A stretch of 64,000 bases of DNA from Antilocapra americana (GCA_007570785.1 ML664173.1:14603933-14667932), one strand, 5' to 3'. Shown: positions 1-10,369, numbered from the stretch's first letter. Numbers and translations: made by a program. Notes: a model not told the origin generated them from the letters alone.

Positions 1-226
1 CCGCCTCACGCGAAGAACTGACTCACTAGAAAATTTCCTTGATGCTCGGAAAGATTGAAGGCGGGAGGAGAAGGGGAGGATAGAGGATGAGATGGTTGGA
101 TGGTATCACCAACTCAGTGGACATGAGTTTGAGTAAAATCTAGGAGTTGGTGATGGACAGGGAGGCTTGGCATGCAGTGGTCCATGGGGTCACAGAGTCC
201 ATCGCGACTAAGCAACTGAACTGAAA
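1..226 (+). mobile_element. BovB LINE (RTE) 3' end, cut by window start
   Basis: The sequence carries the conserved BovB tail: a 'gatgctcggaaagattgaag' stretch, a GA-rich segment, 'gatggttggatgg', 'ggtgatggacagggaggc' and a closing 'aactgaactgaa'. It starts inside the element, so the 5' part lies outside the window. It is the non-coding 3' end and cannot move by itself. Confidence 0.93.
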
Positions 227-279
227 GGTAACAGCCATAGTCAACTGGTGTAAATCAATCACTTATACAAATAGATGTA

Positions 280-986
280 TAAATGGGGAAGAAGAGATAA
301 GTCTGGTGCAGAATTCTAAACAATTTTTATAGATACTCCACCATGAGGCCCAACTCCTCATTCTAAATGTGGACTGTGCAGTGACTTCCTTCTGAAGCAT
401 ACCATGTGAAGAGTGGGGGAAGGAGAGTAACTTCTATAGTGGAGAAACTAAACAAGCACTGCCTCAGTCAGGTGATCAAGGTTAATATCAACAGTGATAA
501 ATCGTGTTGATAGTATGTGCACTAGCGAGGATATGACAAACACAGCCTTTTGTCTCTGTGATACTCAATCCCAGTCTCAATAAAAGGGAAAAAGTGGACA
601 GCCCCCACGTGAGCGACATGCTACAAAATATCTGACCAATATTCCTCAAAACTGTCAAGATTTTCAAAGACAAAATCTGAGAAACTGCCACAGCCAAGAG
701 GAGCTTATGGAGACACACCAAGTAAATGTAATATTGTATCCTGATGTGACACTGTAATAGAAAAAGGATATTTGGTAAAAATTAAAGAAATCTGGATAAA
801 TTATGGGCTTTAGTTAATAATAATGTCCCAACATTGGCTCATTAATTGTGACAAATGTTGTTTACTAATGTGAGATATTAATAATGGAGAAACCTGAGTG
901 TGGGGTATGTGGGAACAGTAGTGCCTCTGAATTTTCCTGGAAACCTAAAGCTATTGTGAAATTAAGTTTATTTTTAAATAACTTTT
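280..986 (+). mobile_element. Old L1 (L1M-like) 3' UTR
   Basis: Segments such as 'caggtgatcaaggttaatat', 'aactgccacagccaagagga', 'ggactttagttaataataat'-like sequence and 'gtgtggggtatgtgggaac' match, from memory, the 3' UTR of old mammalian L1 elements, ending in an A/T-rich tail near 986. The copy is well diverged and has no coding part. The subfamily is not resolved. Confidence 0.6.
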
Positions 987-1099
987 GACCCTGAAAATTC
1001 TGCCTCTATGAATTTTGTCTAAAGAAAAAATTAGAAATGGACAATGTAAATTACATGTAATTAATCTTTGTAGTGCTGACTTAAAAAAAAAAAGAATTG

Positions 1100-1530
1100 T
1101 GAGTTAAGTTTTACTGGGGCAAAATTAGGACTATAGCCCAGGAGATGACATCTCAGATAGCTCTGAGAAACTTCTCCAAAGAGGTAGAGGGGAAGGTCAG
1201 TGTATATGTGGTTTTGGTAAAGAGGGAGCCCATGCAGTCAAGCACATTTTCTTTTGTTTGGCAGAATGTGTCTGCTAGTCACCAGAAGCAGTCATCACCA
1301 TGAAGGACTTTAGTACTTCTCTGGGCTCATAAAATGGACTCTGAAATTATTTAACCATCTGAAGACTTGTTCTGCCAGTTTTTCCCAGAGTACAGAGTGC
1401 CTTCTTTTCACCCTCCATCCTGAATTCCTTTCAAGGATTGTTGAAAGTCAGCATGATTTAATCCTTGTAGAGGTAGATAGCAAGTTCCAATTTGTAGTTG
1501 ACAGGAGCACTGTGGGAGGGAGGCATGAGA
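1100..1530. repeat. Unclassified interspersed-repeat-like segment
   Basis: The text around 'ggactatagcccaggagatg' and 'gctctgagaaacttctcc' looks like a dispersed artiodactyl repeat that I have seen before but cannot name (LTR or LINE internal part). No open frame, splice site or promoter is evident. A genome copy-number search would decide it. Confidence 0.3.
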
Positions 1531-1968
1531 ATACTAGAAAAAAGCCAGAAATCCTACAACAGGGGTTCCTTATCTAAACTACAGTATGTCTATGGGATGG
1601 AATACCTTGCAGCCTTTTGACAGTGATTGTAGAAGAATATTTAATTTCATGAAAAGTTTTCAATTTCTGATTGTGTACATTTCTGTATGATGGTTGTGCT
1701 TTAATTAAAACATTCCTTTAAAGAAGAAAGTGAAAAAAAATTCCTTTAAAAATGTAGAGTATGAGACTGTTCGTGCATAAAGGAAATTAAATCTATACTT
1801 GCATAGGACTATGACCAGAATAATACATTACTTATCATCCAAAATAGTTCCACTATAAGTTATTGCATCTCCTTCATGTTGTTTTTATGGGTTTTCAGAA
1901 TTTTCTATAGGTGAAACATTGTGTAAAGAATTAAGAGAGTAGACAAAGATGGAATTTTGAGCCAGAGT
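1531..1968. other. Gene-free A/T-rich DNA
   Basis: No coding frame of note. The part near 1595-1690 ('gggatggaataccttgcagc') resembles old L1 3' UTR sequence. The rest is A/T-rich with short A tracts. I see nothing else in it. Confidence 0.4.
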
Positions 1969-1981
1969 GACTAACGGAGTG

Positions 1982-2211
1982 AAGTGAAGTGAAAGTCAGT
2001 CTTGTCCAACTCTTTGCAACCCCATGGGCTGTAACCCTATGGACTGTAGTCTGCCAGGCTCCTCTGTCTATGGAATTCTCTGGGAAAGAATACTGGAGTG
2101 GGTAACCATTCCCTTCTTCAGAGGATCTTCCCAACCCAGGGCTCAAACCCAGGTCTCATACATTGCAAGTAGATTCTTTACTGTCTGAGCCACCAGGGAA
2201 GCCCAATACTG
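1982..2211 (-). mobile_element. Bov-tA SINE with 13-bp target duplication
   Basis: Full-length reverse-oriented Bov-tA: the BovB-derived tail comes first ('gtccaactctttgcaacccc') and the tRNA-Glu-derived head last ('gagccaccagggaagccc'). It is flanked by near-identical duplications, 'gactaacggagtg' at 1969-1981 and 'gactaacagagtg' at 2212-2224. It has no coding function. Confidence 0.93.
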
Positions 2212-2224
2212 GACTAACAGAGTG

Positions 2225-2540
2225 GTTGGTGCCATTTGCACAGCAAGAGAAGTCAAGGAGAGAAAAAGTTTGGTAGAAAGATGATTAATTCCACTTTGGA
2301 CAGGCTGAATTTGTGACTCCCACAGGACAAAAAGATGGAAATGTTCAAGAAGGGTCCACAACCATCAGCCTCTTTTCTGCTTAAGTGAAGTTCTTTCCCA
2401 TAAATCATATCAGCTCCCATAGTGTCACTTCCCTCCATCCGCACTGAACGCTCCCAAATTTCTTGAAATCCACCTTTTGGTTTCAGATTTATGCTAGATA
2501 TTTCCACTTATTTTCTCAACCAGCACCTCCAGGTTAAGAT
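2225..2540. other. Unassigned DNA between SINE and L2
   Basis: No recognisable gene or repeat. The short open frames on the minus strand here have no family resemblance. Confidence 0.4.
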
Positions 2541-3110
2541 GTCAAAACAAATCTTAGTTTCTTCCATAGTCCCTATCATATTTGTCCTTCGCCAACTATT
2601 CCCAGTTTGGGAAATGTCACCACCATCACGCAGTTACCCAGGTGAATTAGCTGTTAGCCTCTGTTTTTTTCCTTAATACTTCTTCATCTAAATAAATGGC
2701 AAGCTTAAAGGATTCTACTTTGACAATATTCTTGCATCCACCTTCCCCCTTTTGCATTCTGTCTGCCATTGGCCACATCTCGGTAGGCAACCACTCTCCT
2801 GGATGGCATAGCAGCTTCCTTACTGGTCTTGCCACTTCCATTCTCTCCCCCAAAAGTCATCTCTACACTAACACCAGAGTGAGATTCCTGAAACACCATT
2901 TCACTTCAACCATCTTCCACTATCTCCTGCATCACACTGGGCACACCAGACCACTTGCTTTTTCTTGAACACCCCTGAGGCTTAAGGGGATTTAAGGGCT
3001 CAGTGTCAGTATCACCTCCATGAGGTCTTCACTGTGCTTACCTACCCTTTGGGCTCCCTCAGAACTTGCTGGTATCTTTTTTTTTTCTTCCCTTGATCTT
3101 TATTACACGA
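2540..3110 (+). mobile_element. L2 LINE remnant
   Basis: A C/T-rich text with 'accagagtgagattcctgaa', 'cttccactatctcctgcatc' and 'tcacctccatgaggtcttca' follows the typical order of the L2 3' region. It is heavily diverged, as expected for this ancient family. No intact reverse transcriptase frame. Confidence 0.55.
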
Positions 3111-3174
3111 TTTCTTCATTCAACCTTGAATCTGAGACAATTCTGTACAAATTTGCCTCCCTAGCTAAATTACT

Positions 3175-3255
3175 CTTACAACAAATATTCATTGAGTACT
3201 TGCCACACGTGTGGCCCTATGCTAAGCTCTGGAACTACAGCTGGGTGAACAAAAA
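3175..3255 (-). mobile_element. L2 3' end, reverse orientation
   Basis: 'caaatattcattgagtactt' followed by 'aactacagctgggtgaacaa' is the reverse complement of the L2 3' terminus. It directly abuts an L2 end in the opposite direction. Confidence 0.5.
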
Positions 3256-3279
3256 TGAAGCCTACTCCATTGCCCCAGA

Positions 3280-3375
3280 TACTGTCTCCTAGCCATTGTA
3301 TTCCCACCAATTCCAGGCACAGTGCTCTGTACATGATAGGTGCTCTGTAACTACTGTCAGTTGACAAAAGTAAAT
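3280..3375 (+). mobile_element. L2 3' end, forward orientation
   Basis: 'attccaggcacagtgctctg' followed by 'gataggtgctctgtaact' is a diverged L2 3' terminus (the 'cacatagtaggtgctcaataa' type). Together with the preceding reverse copy it makes a tail-to-tail pair. Confidence 0.5.
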
Positions 3376-3827
3376 ACTTGTTTACTATGCTGACACAGGA
3401 AATTAGAATTGCTTTGTCTCAATCTTAAGAGAAAATTTAAGTGAAAGCTAGTGATGGTGGGAGCCATGGGTAGGGTCACTCAAGGGAAGAGGGTACAAGA
3501 GAAGAAACCCATGAAGGGCAAAGCAGTCAACTCAAAGGACAGAGAGCAGTGGGAAAGAACCAGTGTATAAAAGCCAGAGAAGGGTGATGTTTACAAAAAA
3601 GAGATCAAGAGGATAATTAGGAAGAAACAGGTGTCAGGAAAGGTCATCACACTTGGTAAGTGAAGCAAGCACTGATGATAGGGTTTATGTAGACTTGGAG
3701 CAGGTAAAGTGGAGGTGGGAGAGAAACCAAGAGTGAAGCTCCATACATGGTAAGCTGCGTCCTACCCTGACGGCTTAACTTCCTCATCTGTCACAACAGA
3801 CAACAACAAAACATACTCATCTCTTGG
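3376..3827. other. Purine-rich unassigned DNA
   Basis: AG-rich on the + strand with no gene or repeat that I can support. The short frame on the minus strand continues into the next SINE and is not a gene. Confidence 0.4.
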
Positions 3828-4113
3828 GTAGGAGGAGAGGGCAATGGCACCCCCCTCCAGTACTCTTGCCTGGAAAATCCCATGGACAGAGGAGCCTGGT
3901 AGGCTGCAGTCCATGGGGTCGCTAAGAGTCGGACACGACTGAGCGACTTCACTTTCACTTTTCACTTTCATGCATCGGAGAAGGAAATGGCAACCCACTC
4001 CAGTGTTCTTGCCTGGAGAATCCCAGGGACAGGGGAGCCTGGTGGGCTGCTGTCTATAGGGTGGCACAGAGTCAGACACGACTGAAGTGACTTAGCAGCA
4101 GCAGCAGCAGCAG
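3828..4113 (+). mobile_element. BOV-A2 SINE (two Bov-A units)
   Basis: Two similar Bov-A units in tandem: the first starts 'ggagagggcaatggcacccc', the second 'ggagaaggaaatggcaaccc'. They are joined by the 'cttcactttcacttttcac' linker, and the element ends in a (CAG)n run 'agcagcagcagcagcag'. This architecture is specific to BOV-A2 of ruminants. Confidence 0.95.
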
Positions 4114-4279
4114 CTTGGATGGAGGTTAAATGAAATAATGAATGTAAAATGTTTCATTTAGAGCAGGATCTGCACACAGTAAGGAACAACAGGCTTCGCC
4201 CTTCTTTGTTTCCCTTGGGAAAAAAAATAAGTACCTCCACTGGCTGATTCATTGGATTCCATGCAGGTATCATAGCCTG

Positions 4280-4690
4280 AAAGTCCTCTGCATGCCTGCA
4301 CAACCTAGGATATGGTCCCTGCCCCATACTCCTAGTACCAGCCCATAAACTCTCCTTCCCTGCCTCCCCACTCCCACCCAGGGCCTTGGCATGTGCTGTC
4401 CTGAAACCAAGAACACCTGTCTTTTAGGGCTTTTCAGGTGAGGTTATGGAATATCCTCATCTTTGAAATTTTGGCTAAAATGTTACTTCCACAAAGAAAT
4501 CTTTTCTAATACCATTTTACTTAAGAAATCCTACTCCCCTAAAGCCATTTTCTATCTCATCATCTTCTTTATTTCCCTTGTGACCTATTTCATAATCCAA
4601 CATTATCTTATTTTGTGTGTATTTGTTTATAGTGTCACCTCCCACTAGACCATAAATATCATAAGAACAGGGACATTGTCTTTTCTTATG
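4280..4690 (+). mobile_element. L2 LINE remnant, 3' region
   Basis: The order 'ttacttccacaaagaaatct' (the 'tcacctcctcagagaagcc' zone), a stretch about peptidase-like TTT tracts, and 'cactagaccataaatatcat' followed by 'aagaacagggacattgtctt' matches the L2 3' region. It ends where a BovB copy begins. Confidence 0.6.
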
Positions 4691-4710
4691 CCTTTGTGTT
4701 CCTCCACAAT

Positions 4711-5164
4711 TTGCCTAGCCAAAGCTATGGTTTTTTCAGTAGTCATGTATGGATGTGAGAGTCGGACTATAAAGAAAGCTGAGTGCTGAAGAATTGATGC
4801 TTTTGAACTGTGATGTTGGAGAAGACTCTTAAGAGTCCCTTGGACAGCAAGGAGATCAAACCAGTCACTCCTGAAGGAAATCAGTCCTGAATATCCACCG
4901 GAAGGACTGAAGCTGAAACTCCAATACTTTGGCCACCTGATGGGAAAAACTGACTCATTTGAAAAGACCCTGATGCTGGGAAAGATTGAAGGCAGGAGAA
5001 GAAAGGGATGACAGAGGACGAGATGGTTAGATGGCATCACTGACTCAATGGACTTGAGTTTGAGTAAACTCCGGGAGTTGGTGATGGACAGGGAGCCCTG
5101 GCGTGCTGCAGTCCATGGGGTAGCAAAGAGTTGGACACAACTGAGCGGCTGAACTGAACTGAAC
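4711..5164 (+). mobile_element. BovB LINE, 5'-truncated, with ORF2 C-terminal remnant
   Basis: Begins at 'gcctagccaaagctatggtt', runs through the end of BovB ORF2 ('gtatggatgtgagagtcgga') and the conserved 3' UTR, and closes with 'ctgaactgaactgaac'. About 450 bp remain out of an element of over 3 kb. The coding part carries an early stop ('gagtgctga'), so it is dead. The 258-residue frame on the minus strand here is an antisense read. Confidence 0.93.
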
Positions 5165-5496
5165 AATTCGTCTCCTAGAATTGTTAGAAGTTCAGAGCTT
5201 CCATAACTGATCCAAGACATTCTGAATCTTTCTCCCAAATATTCCAATAGCCACTGAAGAGATGTTGTTAAATGTAATAGAAGCAGTGTCCACCAGGGAG
5301 GACAGGAAGTGTTTGCATTTACCTGAAAAATGGGTGACTCCCTGAAACTTGCCCTCTTCCCTGGCCCCAGCCCTTCTGACATCTTCTCTTTGTCAGCTGA
5401 CAGATGGCAGAGGTTTGTCAAATTCTACCTATGGCCCAGCTCTCTTACTCTCTCACTTACCCTCCTCAACAACATCAAATTTGGGGGGTTGTCAAG
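5165..5496. other. Unassigned DNA after BovB
   Basis: Pyrimidine-rich on the + strand, with no recognisable gene, promoter or repeat. Confidence 0.35.
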
Positions 5497-5590
5497 GTAG
5501 CGTTTATCAAAGGCTTCCTATGGGCCAGGCGTCATGCTAAAGACTTTAAATTCATTATTTCATCTTCTTAGTATCCTTTTTGATATTGGT
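5497..5590 (-). mobile_element. MIR SINE fragment
   Basis: 'cttcctatgggccaggcgtc' and 'ttcattatttcatcttctta' correspond to the reverse complement of the 3' half of MIR. Confidence 0.5.
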
Positions 5591-5591
5591 G

Positions 5592-6006
5592 TGTGTATTA
5601 ATTTCCTGTTGCTGCTAAAACAAATCACTACATAGTGACTCAAAACAACACAAATTTATCATCTTACAATTCCGTAGGTAGGTCAGAAGTTCCACACGGA
5701 TTTCACGAGGCTAAAATCAAGGTGCTAAATTCATGGCTTCTTCCCTTTCTGAAGCCTGCAGGGGAGAGCACATTTCTTGGCTTTTTCTAGCTTTGACAGG
5801 CCTCCCAAATTCCTCAGCTTTTGCCCTCCCTCCATCTTCAAAGCCAGCAACGTCGAATCTCTCTGATCCTCCCTCTGCCACCACGTCTATCTCTGACCGC
5901 AGCTGGGAGAGGTTCTCTGTTTTTAGAAACCCATGTGTACCCACATGAATAATTCAGGATAATCATTCCATCTCAAGATCCTTAACTTTAATCATATCTG
6001 CAAGGT
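5592..6006 (-). mobile_element. MLT1-class LTR (ERVL-MaLR)
   Basis: Reads 'tattaatttcctgttgctgc', 'aacacaaatttatcatctta' and 'cttcaaagccagcaacgtcg', the reverse complement of an MLT1-type solo LTR. It is diverged, has no internal retroviral part and is followed directly by a second MLT1 copy in the same direction. Confidence 0.65.
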
Positions 6007-6376
6007 GTATTTGTTTGCCAGGGCTGTCATAACAAAGCACCACAGACTGGGTGCCGTAAACAACAGTAATGTATTTTCTCACAATTCTGGAAGCTTGAAG
6101 TCTAAGATCAACATGTCAGGAGGTTTGGTTTCTTCTGAGCCCTCTCTCCTTGGCTTATAGATAGGGTGTCTTCACTCTGTCTTCCCTCCAAGTGTGTCCA
6201 TGTCTCAAGTCCCATTTCTTATAAGGGCACCAGTCATTGGATTAGGGCTCACACTAACAGTCTCATTTTAACTTAATTATCTCTTTAAAGATCCTATTAC
6301 CAAATAAAGTAAAATTCTGAGGTACTAGGAGTTAATACATCAACATATGAATCTGGGGATACAGCCCATAACAGAT
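6007..6376 (-). mobile_element. MLT1 LTR, nearly full length
   Basis: From 'tttgccagggctgtcataac' through 'ttataagggcaccagtcatt' to 'gaggtactaggagttaatac' and 'cccataacag', this is the reverse complement of an MLT1A/B-like LTR over its whole ~370 bp. It lies head-to-tail with the preceding MLT1 copy. Confidence 0.75.
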
Positions 6377-6543
6377 TTAAGTCTGTCATCATGCTATATA
6401 TTTTCAATTTGTCGCATCTGTTCTTTTTCCCTCTTTTCCTTCCTTCTTTTGGATTGAGTGTTTTTTGTTATTTCATTTTATGCTCTTTGTTAGTTTATTG
6501 GTTATACCTCTGCTTTGTTTTTGGTGATTGCTTTAAGATTATT
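6377..6543. mobile_element. Old L1-like fragment
   Basis: T-rich text 'ttttcaatttgtcgcatctg', 'cttcttttggattgagtg' and 'tgattgctttaagattatt' resembles an old L1 segment. Direction and subfamily are uncertain. Confidence 0.4.
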
Positions 6544-6664
6544 AGGGCTTCCCTCATAGCTCAGTTGGTAAAGAATCCGCCTGCAATGCTGGAGACCCCG
6601 GTTCAATTCCTGGTGGGCTACAGTCCATGGGGTCTCAAAGAGTCAGACACAGCTGAGCACACAC
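6544..6664 (+). mobile_element. Bov-tA SINE with central deletion
   Basis: The tRNA-like head ('ggcttccctcatagctcag', 'ggttcaattcctgg') is fused directly to the far tail ('tgggctacagtccatggggt'). About 80 bp of the usual centre is missing. The break lies in the motif cctgg, which occurs at both ends of the missing part in intact copies. Confidence 0.85.
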
Positions 6665-7139
6665 GCATGCACAAGCATATACTCCATTAGTGCCAGAAAA
6701 AGAAGTCCCAGGCCCTGTATTACATTGAAAATATCTTACTGGCTTGGGAGACTAGAGATTATTTTTCAATTCAGAAAGCTCTAGTCCCTTTATATTCCCT
6801 CTAAATTCTGTTGACAAGCTAGTTGTTTCCTTTTGTTGTCCATCTCTTTCTTAGAAAGAGCCAGCTGATCATTCAATACTCTACCTGGAAATTTCACTAC
6901 TCAAATCCACAGGCTGATTGAGTACTTTTTCTACTGTCCAAGTTACCTTAGACAAGTTTTACTGATTGTTTAACCATACATAATACGGGCTACCTTTCTT
7001 CCAACCTGCTATAGCAGTGTCTTTATCATCTTTCCCAGCCGACCTACTTGCTTTCGAGTCCCAAAGCCAATGTTTGTGTCTTTGCCTTAGGTTTTGATTT
7101 ATTTTTGTGTTTGGCAGCATCAAACTTCTAAGTACCAAT
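6665..7139. other. Unassigned A/T-rich DNA
   Basis: No gene. Parts may be old repeat (T-rich, 'gattgtttaaccatacata'), but I cannot assign a family. Confidence 0.3.
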
Positions 7140-7812
7140 TTAGGTATCAGTCATCCTTCAGAATCATACTGCATAACAAGTCACTCCAAAATTTGGTTGC
7201 TTAAAACAACATCCACTTATTATTTCTCACAAGTCTATAGGCTGACTGAATAGGACTGTCCATCTGGGGAGGATTGGCAGATCTTGTCTCGGCTTGTTCA
7301 TGTACCTGCAATGAGCAGAGCGACAGTCGCCCTAGTCAGTCTTCATCTGGGACAACTTGGCTATCTTCCACAGGCCTCCAGCACAGTCATGTTCTCATGA
7401 CCAGAGTCTAGCCCTCGTATATTCTCATGTGTGTTAGTTGCTAAGTCATGTCTGCCTCTTTGTGACCCCATGGACTGTAGCTCACTAGGCTCCTCTGTCC
7501 ATAAATTCTCCAGGCAAGAATACTGGAGTGGGTTGCCATTTCCTTCTCCAGAGGATCTTCCTGATCCAGGGATTGAACCCAGGTCTCCTGCATTGCAGAG
7601 GCGTTCTTTACAGTCTGAGCCACCAGGGAAGCCCATATCCTCATGACTGTGGTTGTATTCTAAGAGAGGTACACACAGAACTACACATTCTAAGATAGAA
7701 ACACACAGTGATGACTCTGCTCCAATCAGGCTTATAACTGACCCATTGGCCAAAGCTAGTGATGTGGCTAAGCCCAGAGTCAGAATGGAAAGGCATTAAC
7801 AAAGCGAGGCAT
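7140..7812 (-). mobile_element. MLT1-like LTR remnant split by a SINE
   Basis: 'ggttgcttaaaacaacatcc', 'attatttctcacaagtctat' and, after the SINE, 'aactgacccattggccaaag' follow the layout of an MLT1D-like LTR in reverse. The Bov-tA copy at 7430-7634 interrupts it, so the LTR is older. Confidence 0.5.
7430..7634 (-). mobile_element. Bov-tA SINE, 11-bp target duplication
   Basis: Full Bov-tA in reverse, from 'gtgttagttgctaagtcatg' to 'gccaccagggaagccc'. Flanking duplications are 'atattctcatg' (7419-7429) and 'atatcctcatg' (7635-7645). Inserted into an older LTR remnant. Confidence 0.93.
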
Positions 7813-7849
7813 GAAACACGAGGACAGTAATGCAATGAGCTATCCTACC

Positions 7850-8005
7850 CCTAAGTCTTATCATTGTCCCCATTTTATAGATAGGAAACCGAGGCATAGA
7901 GAAGTTAAATGACTTGCCCAGGGTCTCAACTCATGTGTGGCGGAGCTTGGGTTTGAACCCAGGTGATCTAGCTGCGGACTCCTTGTACATAGTGCTGAAC
8001 TACCC
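7850..8005 (-). mobile_element. MIR SINE
   Basis: Classic reverse MIR: 'ccccattttatagatagga', 'gttaaatgacttgcccagg' and 'gggtttgaacccaggtgatc'. Inactive ancient SINE. Confidence 0.85.
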
Positions 8006-8189
8006 TTTGGGAATAGGCATTATGGGGGGTCCCTACCCACCCCCCACCCCCACTTGAATAATGGGTCATCTAGTCTCCTCTTGGGGCCTTCCAGGAACAG
8101 ATGGAAGCCACTACACCCCAACCCCCACCCCCTCCAGAGATCAGCCAGAAGTCGCAGACCTACAAGGTCTGGCTAGCAGTGGTCCATGG

Positions 8190-8459
8190 GGTTGGCCCCT
8201 GCCCGTTTCCTGGCCTCCTCCGTGCCTGTGGCCGCAGAGTGAAGTCTTTCAGGGGTTAAAGGCAAGGGAAGAGGGAAACAAAAGGAGGAATAAAGTCAAG
8301 AAATGTGCCATGAAGCTTCTTGCGGCGGCGGCGCAAAGCAGAGAGAAAGTCATTTCCAACTTCTTTCATCTCCTAGATGAAGCCACTAAATAAAGGGGCA
8401 AAAGCGGCGAACACAAGGGCTTTTAATCTGTCTCATCTCCTTCATAATAACTGCAAATT
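8190..8459. promoter_or_regulatory. Candidate conserved non-coding flank of CpG island
   Basis: Non-repetitive sequence leading into the CpG-rich block, including a short (CGG)-type run 'tgcggcggcggcgcaaag' near 8321 and 'gggcttttaatctgtctcat' near 8418. No frame or splice signals stand out. I infer a regulatory role from its repeat-free state next to the island; conservation is not shown. Confidence 0.35.
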
Positions 8460-8990
8460 CTCCCCGGGCCCCTGGGAGTGAGCCTCTTCCCTCGGCTCGG
8501 CCTTATCTCCCCCCTCCACATTTCGCGGGCGGCGCGCCGCTCCCCGCGCGCGCTGCCCGGGCCGTCCCGGCGAGGCCTGGGGGAGCCAGCGCTCCCCGCC
8601 TCATTGTTCCGGCGGCCCGGGGCTCGGAGGAGGGATGAAGGCCGGTCAAAGGGAAGCGGGCTCGCCGCGGCTTCATTAACGGCGGCCTTTCAGCGGCGCG
8701 CATATCAGAGCCCGGCCTTTTCAGAGGCGCTAATTAGCAATTTGGATCCTTCCCCCCTCTGGAGAGGCGCCTTCAATCTAACAAGTGGGAACAGCGCGGC
8801 GAGCTCTCTCTCTCTTTTTCTTGCACTTAATATTTATTGTTTTGCGTTTCTCCCTCTCCTTTTCTTCCCCTTCCCCACCGGCCGCATTGTCCGGCTCCGC
8901 CACCAGATAAGGCCTGCAGGGTGGGGAGCGGGGGGAGGGATGCATCATTAACCGCTCTTAATTTCTCTGCGATGATAACTTCCTCTCTCG
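8460..8990. promoter_or_regulatory. CpG-island-like block with homeobox and GATA-type sites
   Basis: From 8521 to 8720 I count about 30 CpG dinucleotides by hand, far above the depleted surroundings, with a GC-rich core ('ggcggcgcgccgctccccgc'). Beside it sit 'gcgctaattagcaattt' (TAATTA core near 8730), 'ccttatctccc' and 'ccagataagg' (GATA-type cores) and 'catcattaaccgctcttaat' near 8942. This looks like an unmethylated regulatory block, enhancer or promoter of an unseen transcript. No first exon could be recognised; the 157-residue frame through it has no domain. Confidence 0.5.
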
Positions 8991-9030
8991 CGCGGAGAGA
9001 AGTTAATCTTTCTGGGTTGTTGAGAGAAAA

Positions 9031-9329
9031 AGGAGGGTTGGGACAGGATGGAGCTGGGGTGGGTGGCCACACAAGGGCGGAGATGACAGAAGGGACTACT
9101 CTCCTCGAGTCCTCCCCACGCACCCGATTTCCCAACTTTCCTGCCTGACTCCTTGGCCTTAGAACTGGATCCTCGCATTCTTTGGCCCGCCCTGGCTCGG
9201 CTCCGCAGCAACCGTTCTCAACCTATAGAAATTCAACTTGCCCTCCAAAGCTCAGGTTGGCTGCCACCGCCTCTGTGACGCCCACCTTGATTGCCCCGTC
9301 CTGCCAGAATTTCCCTCCCTCCCCCTTCT
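9031..9329. other. Unassigned DNA downstream of CpG block
   Basis: Mixed GC-rich text with no repeat, gene or clear regulatory element. Confidence 0.35.
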
Positions 9330-9462
9330 GAAATCCCATAGCACTCGGTACACCACTTTTATATGGTGAATTCTGCCTACCTTCTGGCTGTTCACGACTC
9401 AAGTCTTTAAAATGTCTATAACCTCCATAGGATCAGCACTCAGTAAATGTTGGTTGAATGAA
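9330..9462 (+). mobile_element. L2 LINE 3' end
   Basis: The end 'cagcactcagtaaatgttgg' and 'ttgaatgaat' is the L2 3' terminus; the upstream part is weakly L2-like. Confidence 0.5.
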
Positions 9463-9554
9463 TAGTCAGGAATAGCAAATTCCTGACTGCCACCAGAGTG
9501 TAGGTTTGTCTCCTGTGTGTGTGTTTTTTTACTTCCTTACCAAACATATAAATA

Positions 9555-10021
9555 GTACCTGCTACCTCTCAGGTACTATTCTAAGTAAATTACATTAAAT
9601 TAAAATGTCATTAAATGACATTCAGTCATTTAATCCTCATACAGCCCTAAGAGGTAGATGTGATCTGCATTTGACATATGAGAAAACCAAGGCACAGAGA
9701 GATTAAGTAACTTGCCTATGGTCACAAGGACTTCCCCCGTGGCTCAACAGTAAAGAATCTGCCTGCAATGCAGGAGACGCAGGAGATGCAGGAGACATGG
9801 GTTTGATCCCTAAGTTGGGAAGATCCCCTGGAGGAGGAAACTGGCAACTTACTTCAGCATTCATGCCTGAGAAATCCCATGGACAGAGAAGCCTGGCAGG
9901 CTACAGGCCATGGGTCGCAAAGAGTGGAGCACAACTGAGCAACAGTATTATGGTCACAGAGCTGTTCAGCAGAGTTGGGATTCAAACCTAGGCTGCCTTG
10001 CTCCAGACTCTGTGTTCTTAA
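9555..10021 (-). mobile_element. MIR SINE split by Bov-tA
   Basis: MIR in reverse: 'gtcatttaatcctcatacag', 'gagattaagtaacttgcct', then after the SINE 'agagttgggattcaaaccta' and 'gactctgtgttcttaa'. Both halves are in register around the insertion. Confidence 0.85.
9728..9948 (+). mobile_element. Bov-tA SINE inside MIR, 10-bp target duplication
   Basis: Full Bov-tA, from 'ggacttcccccgtggctca' to 'cacaactgagcaacag'. The duplication 'tatggtcaca' is seen at 9717-9726 and 9949-9958. The head contains three copies of a 9-bp unit of type gcaggagaY(g/t) near 9769-9797, more than usual. Confidence 0.93.
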
Positions 10022-10369
10022 ATCCGCGTTGCCAGGATATGATCTTAGCCTCCACGGAGACCCCTGCCTCTCTAGCTGGATGGGAGGGAGGCCCAAGCCA
10101 AAAGTCCAGGCAGGCACAGAAGAGATGGGTAAAGGTGGTAAATTAGCAAGGCCTTCACCTGGAAAGTCCACACCACAGCCAGATTTGACACCTGGTGTTT
10201 GGCGTTTGGCCACTAAGTCAGCAATATCGGTGATGCCCCAATCCCGGGTCTCCTGAATCATGCTGATACTCCCCCAGCTAACCTGATCTCCTTGCTCATC
10301 CCAGGCCTGCTCTGCTCACAGAGGCGGCAGGGCAAAATCCCCAACAAACTCTGGTTTCTGCTATTCTGA
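10022..10369. other. Unassigned DNA
   Basis: No repeat or gene recognised. Frames on both strands overlap the MIR/SINE boundary and are not genes. Confidence 0.35.

Noticed and set aside
4085..4113. CAG run as a possible polyglutamine exon
   Set aside because: It is the normal (CAG)n end of BOV-A2, seen again at 17078-17093.
4645..5421. 258-residue open frame on the minus strand
   Set aside because: It is the antisense read of the BovB copy at 4711-5164; similar antisense frames occur at every BovB in the window.
8478..8951. 157-residue frame through the CpG island
   Set aside because: High-GC sequence lacks stops by chance; no domain, and the same interval is open in other frames too.
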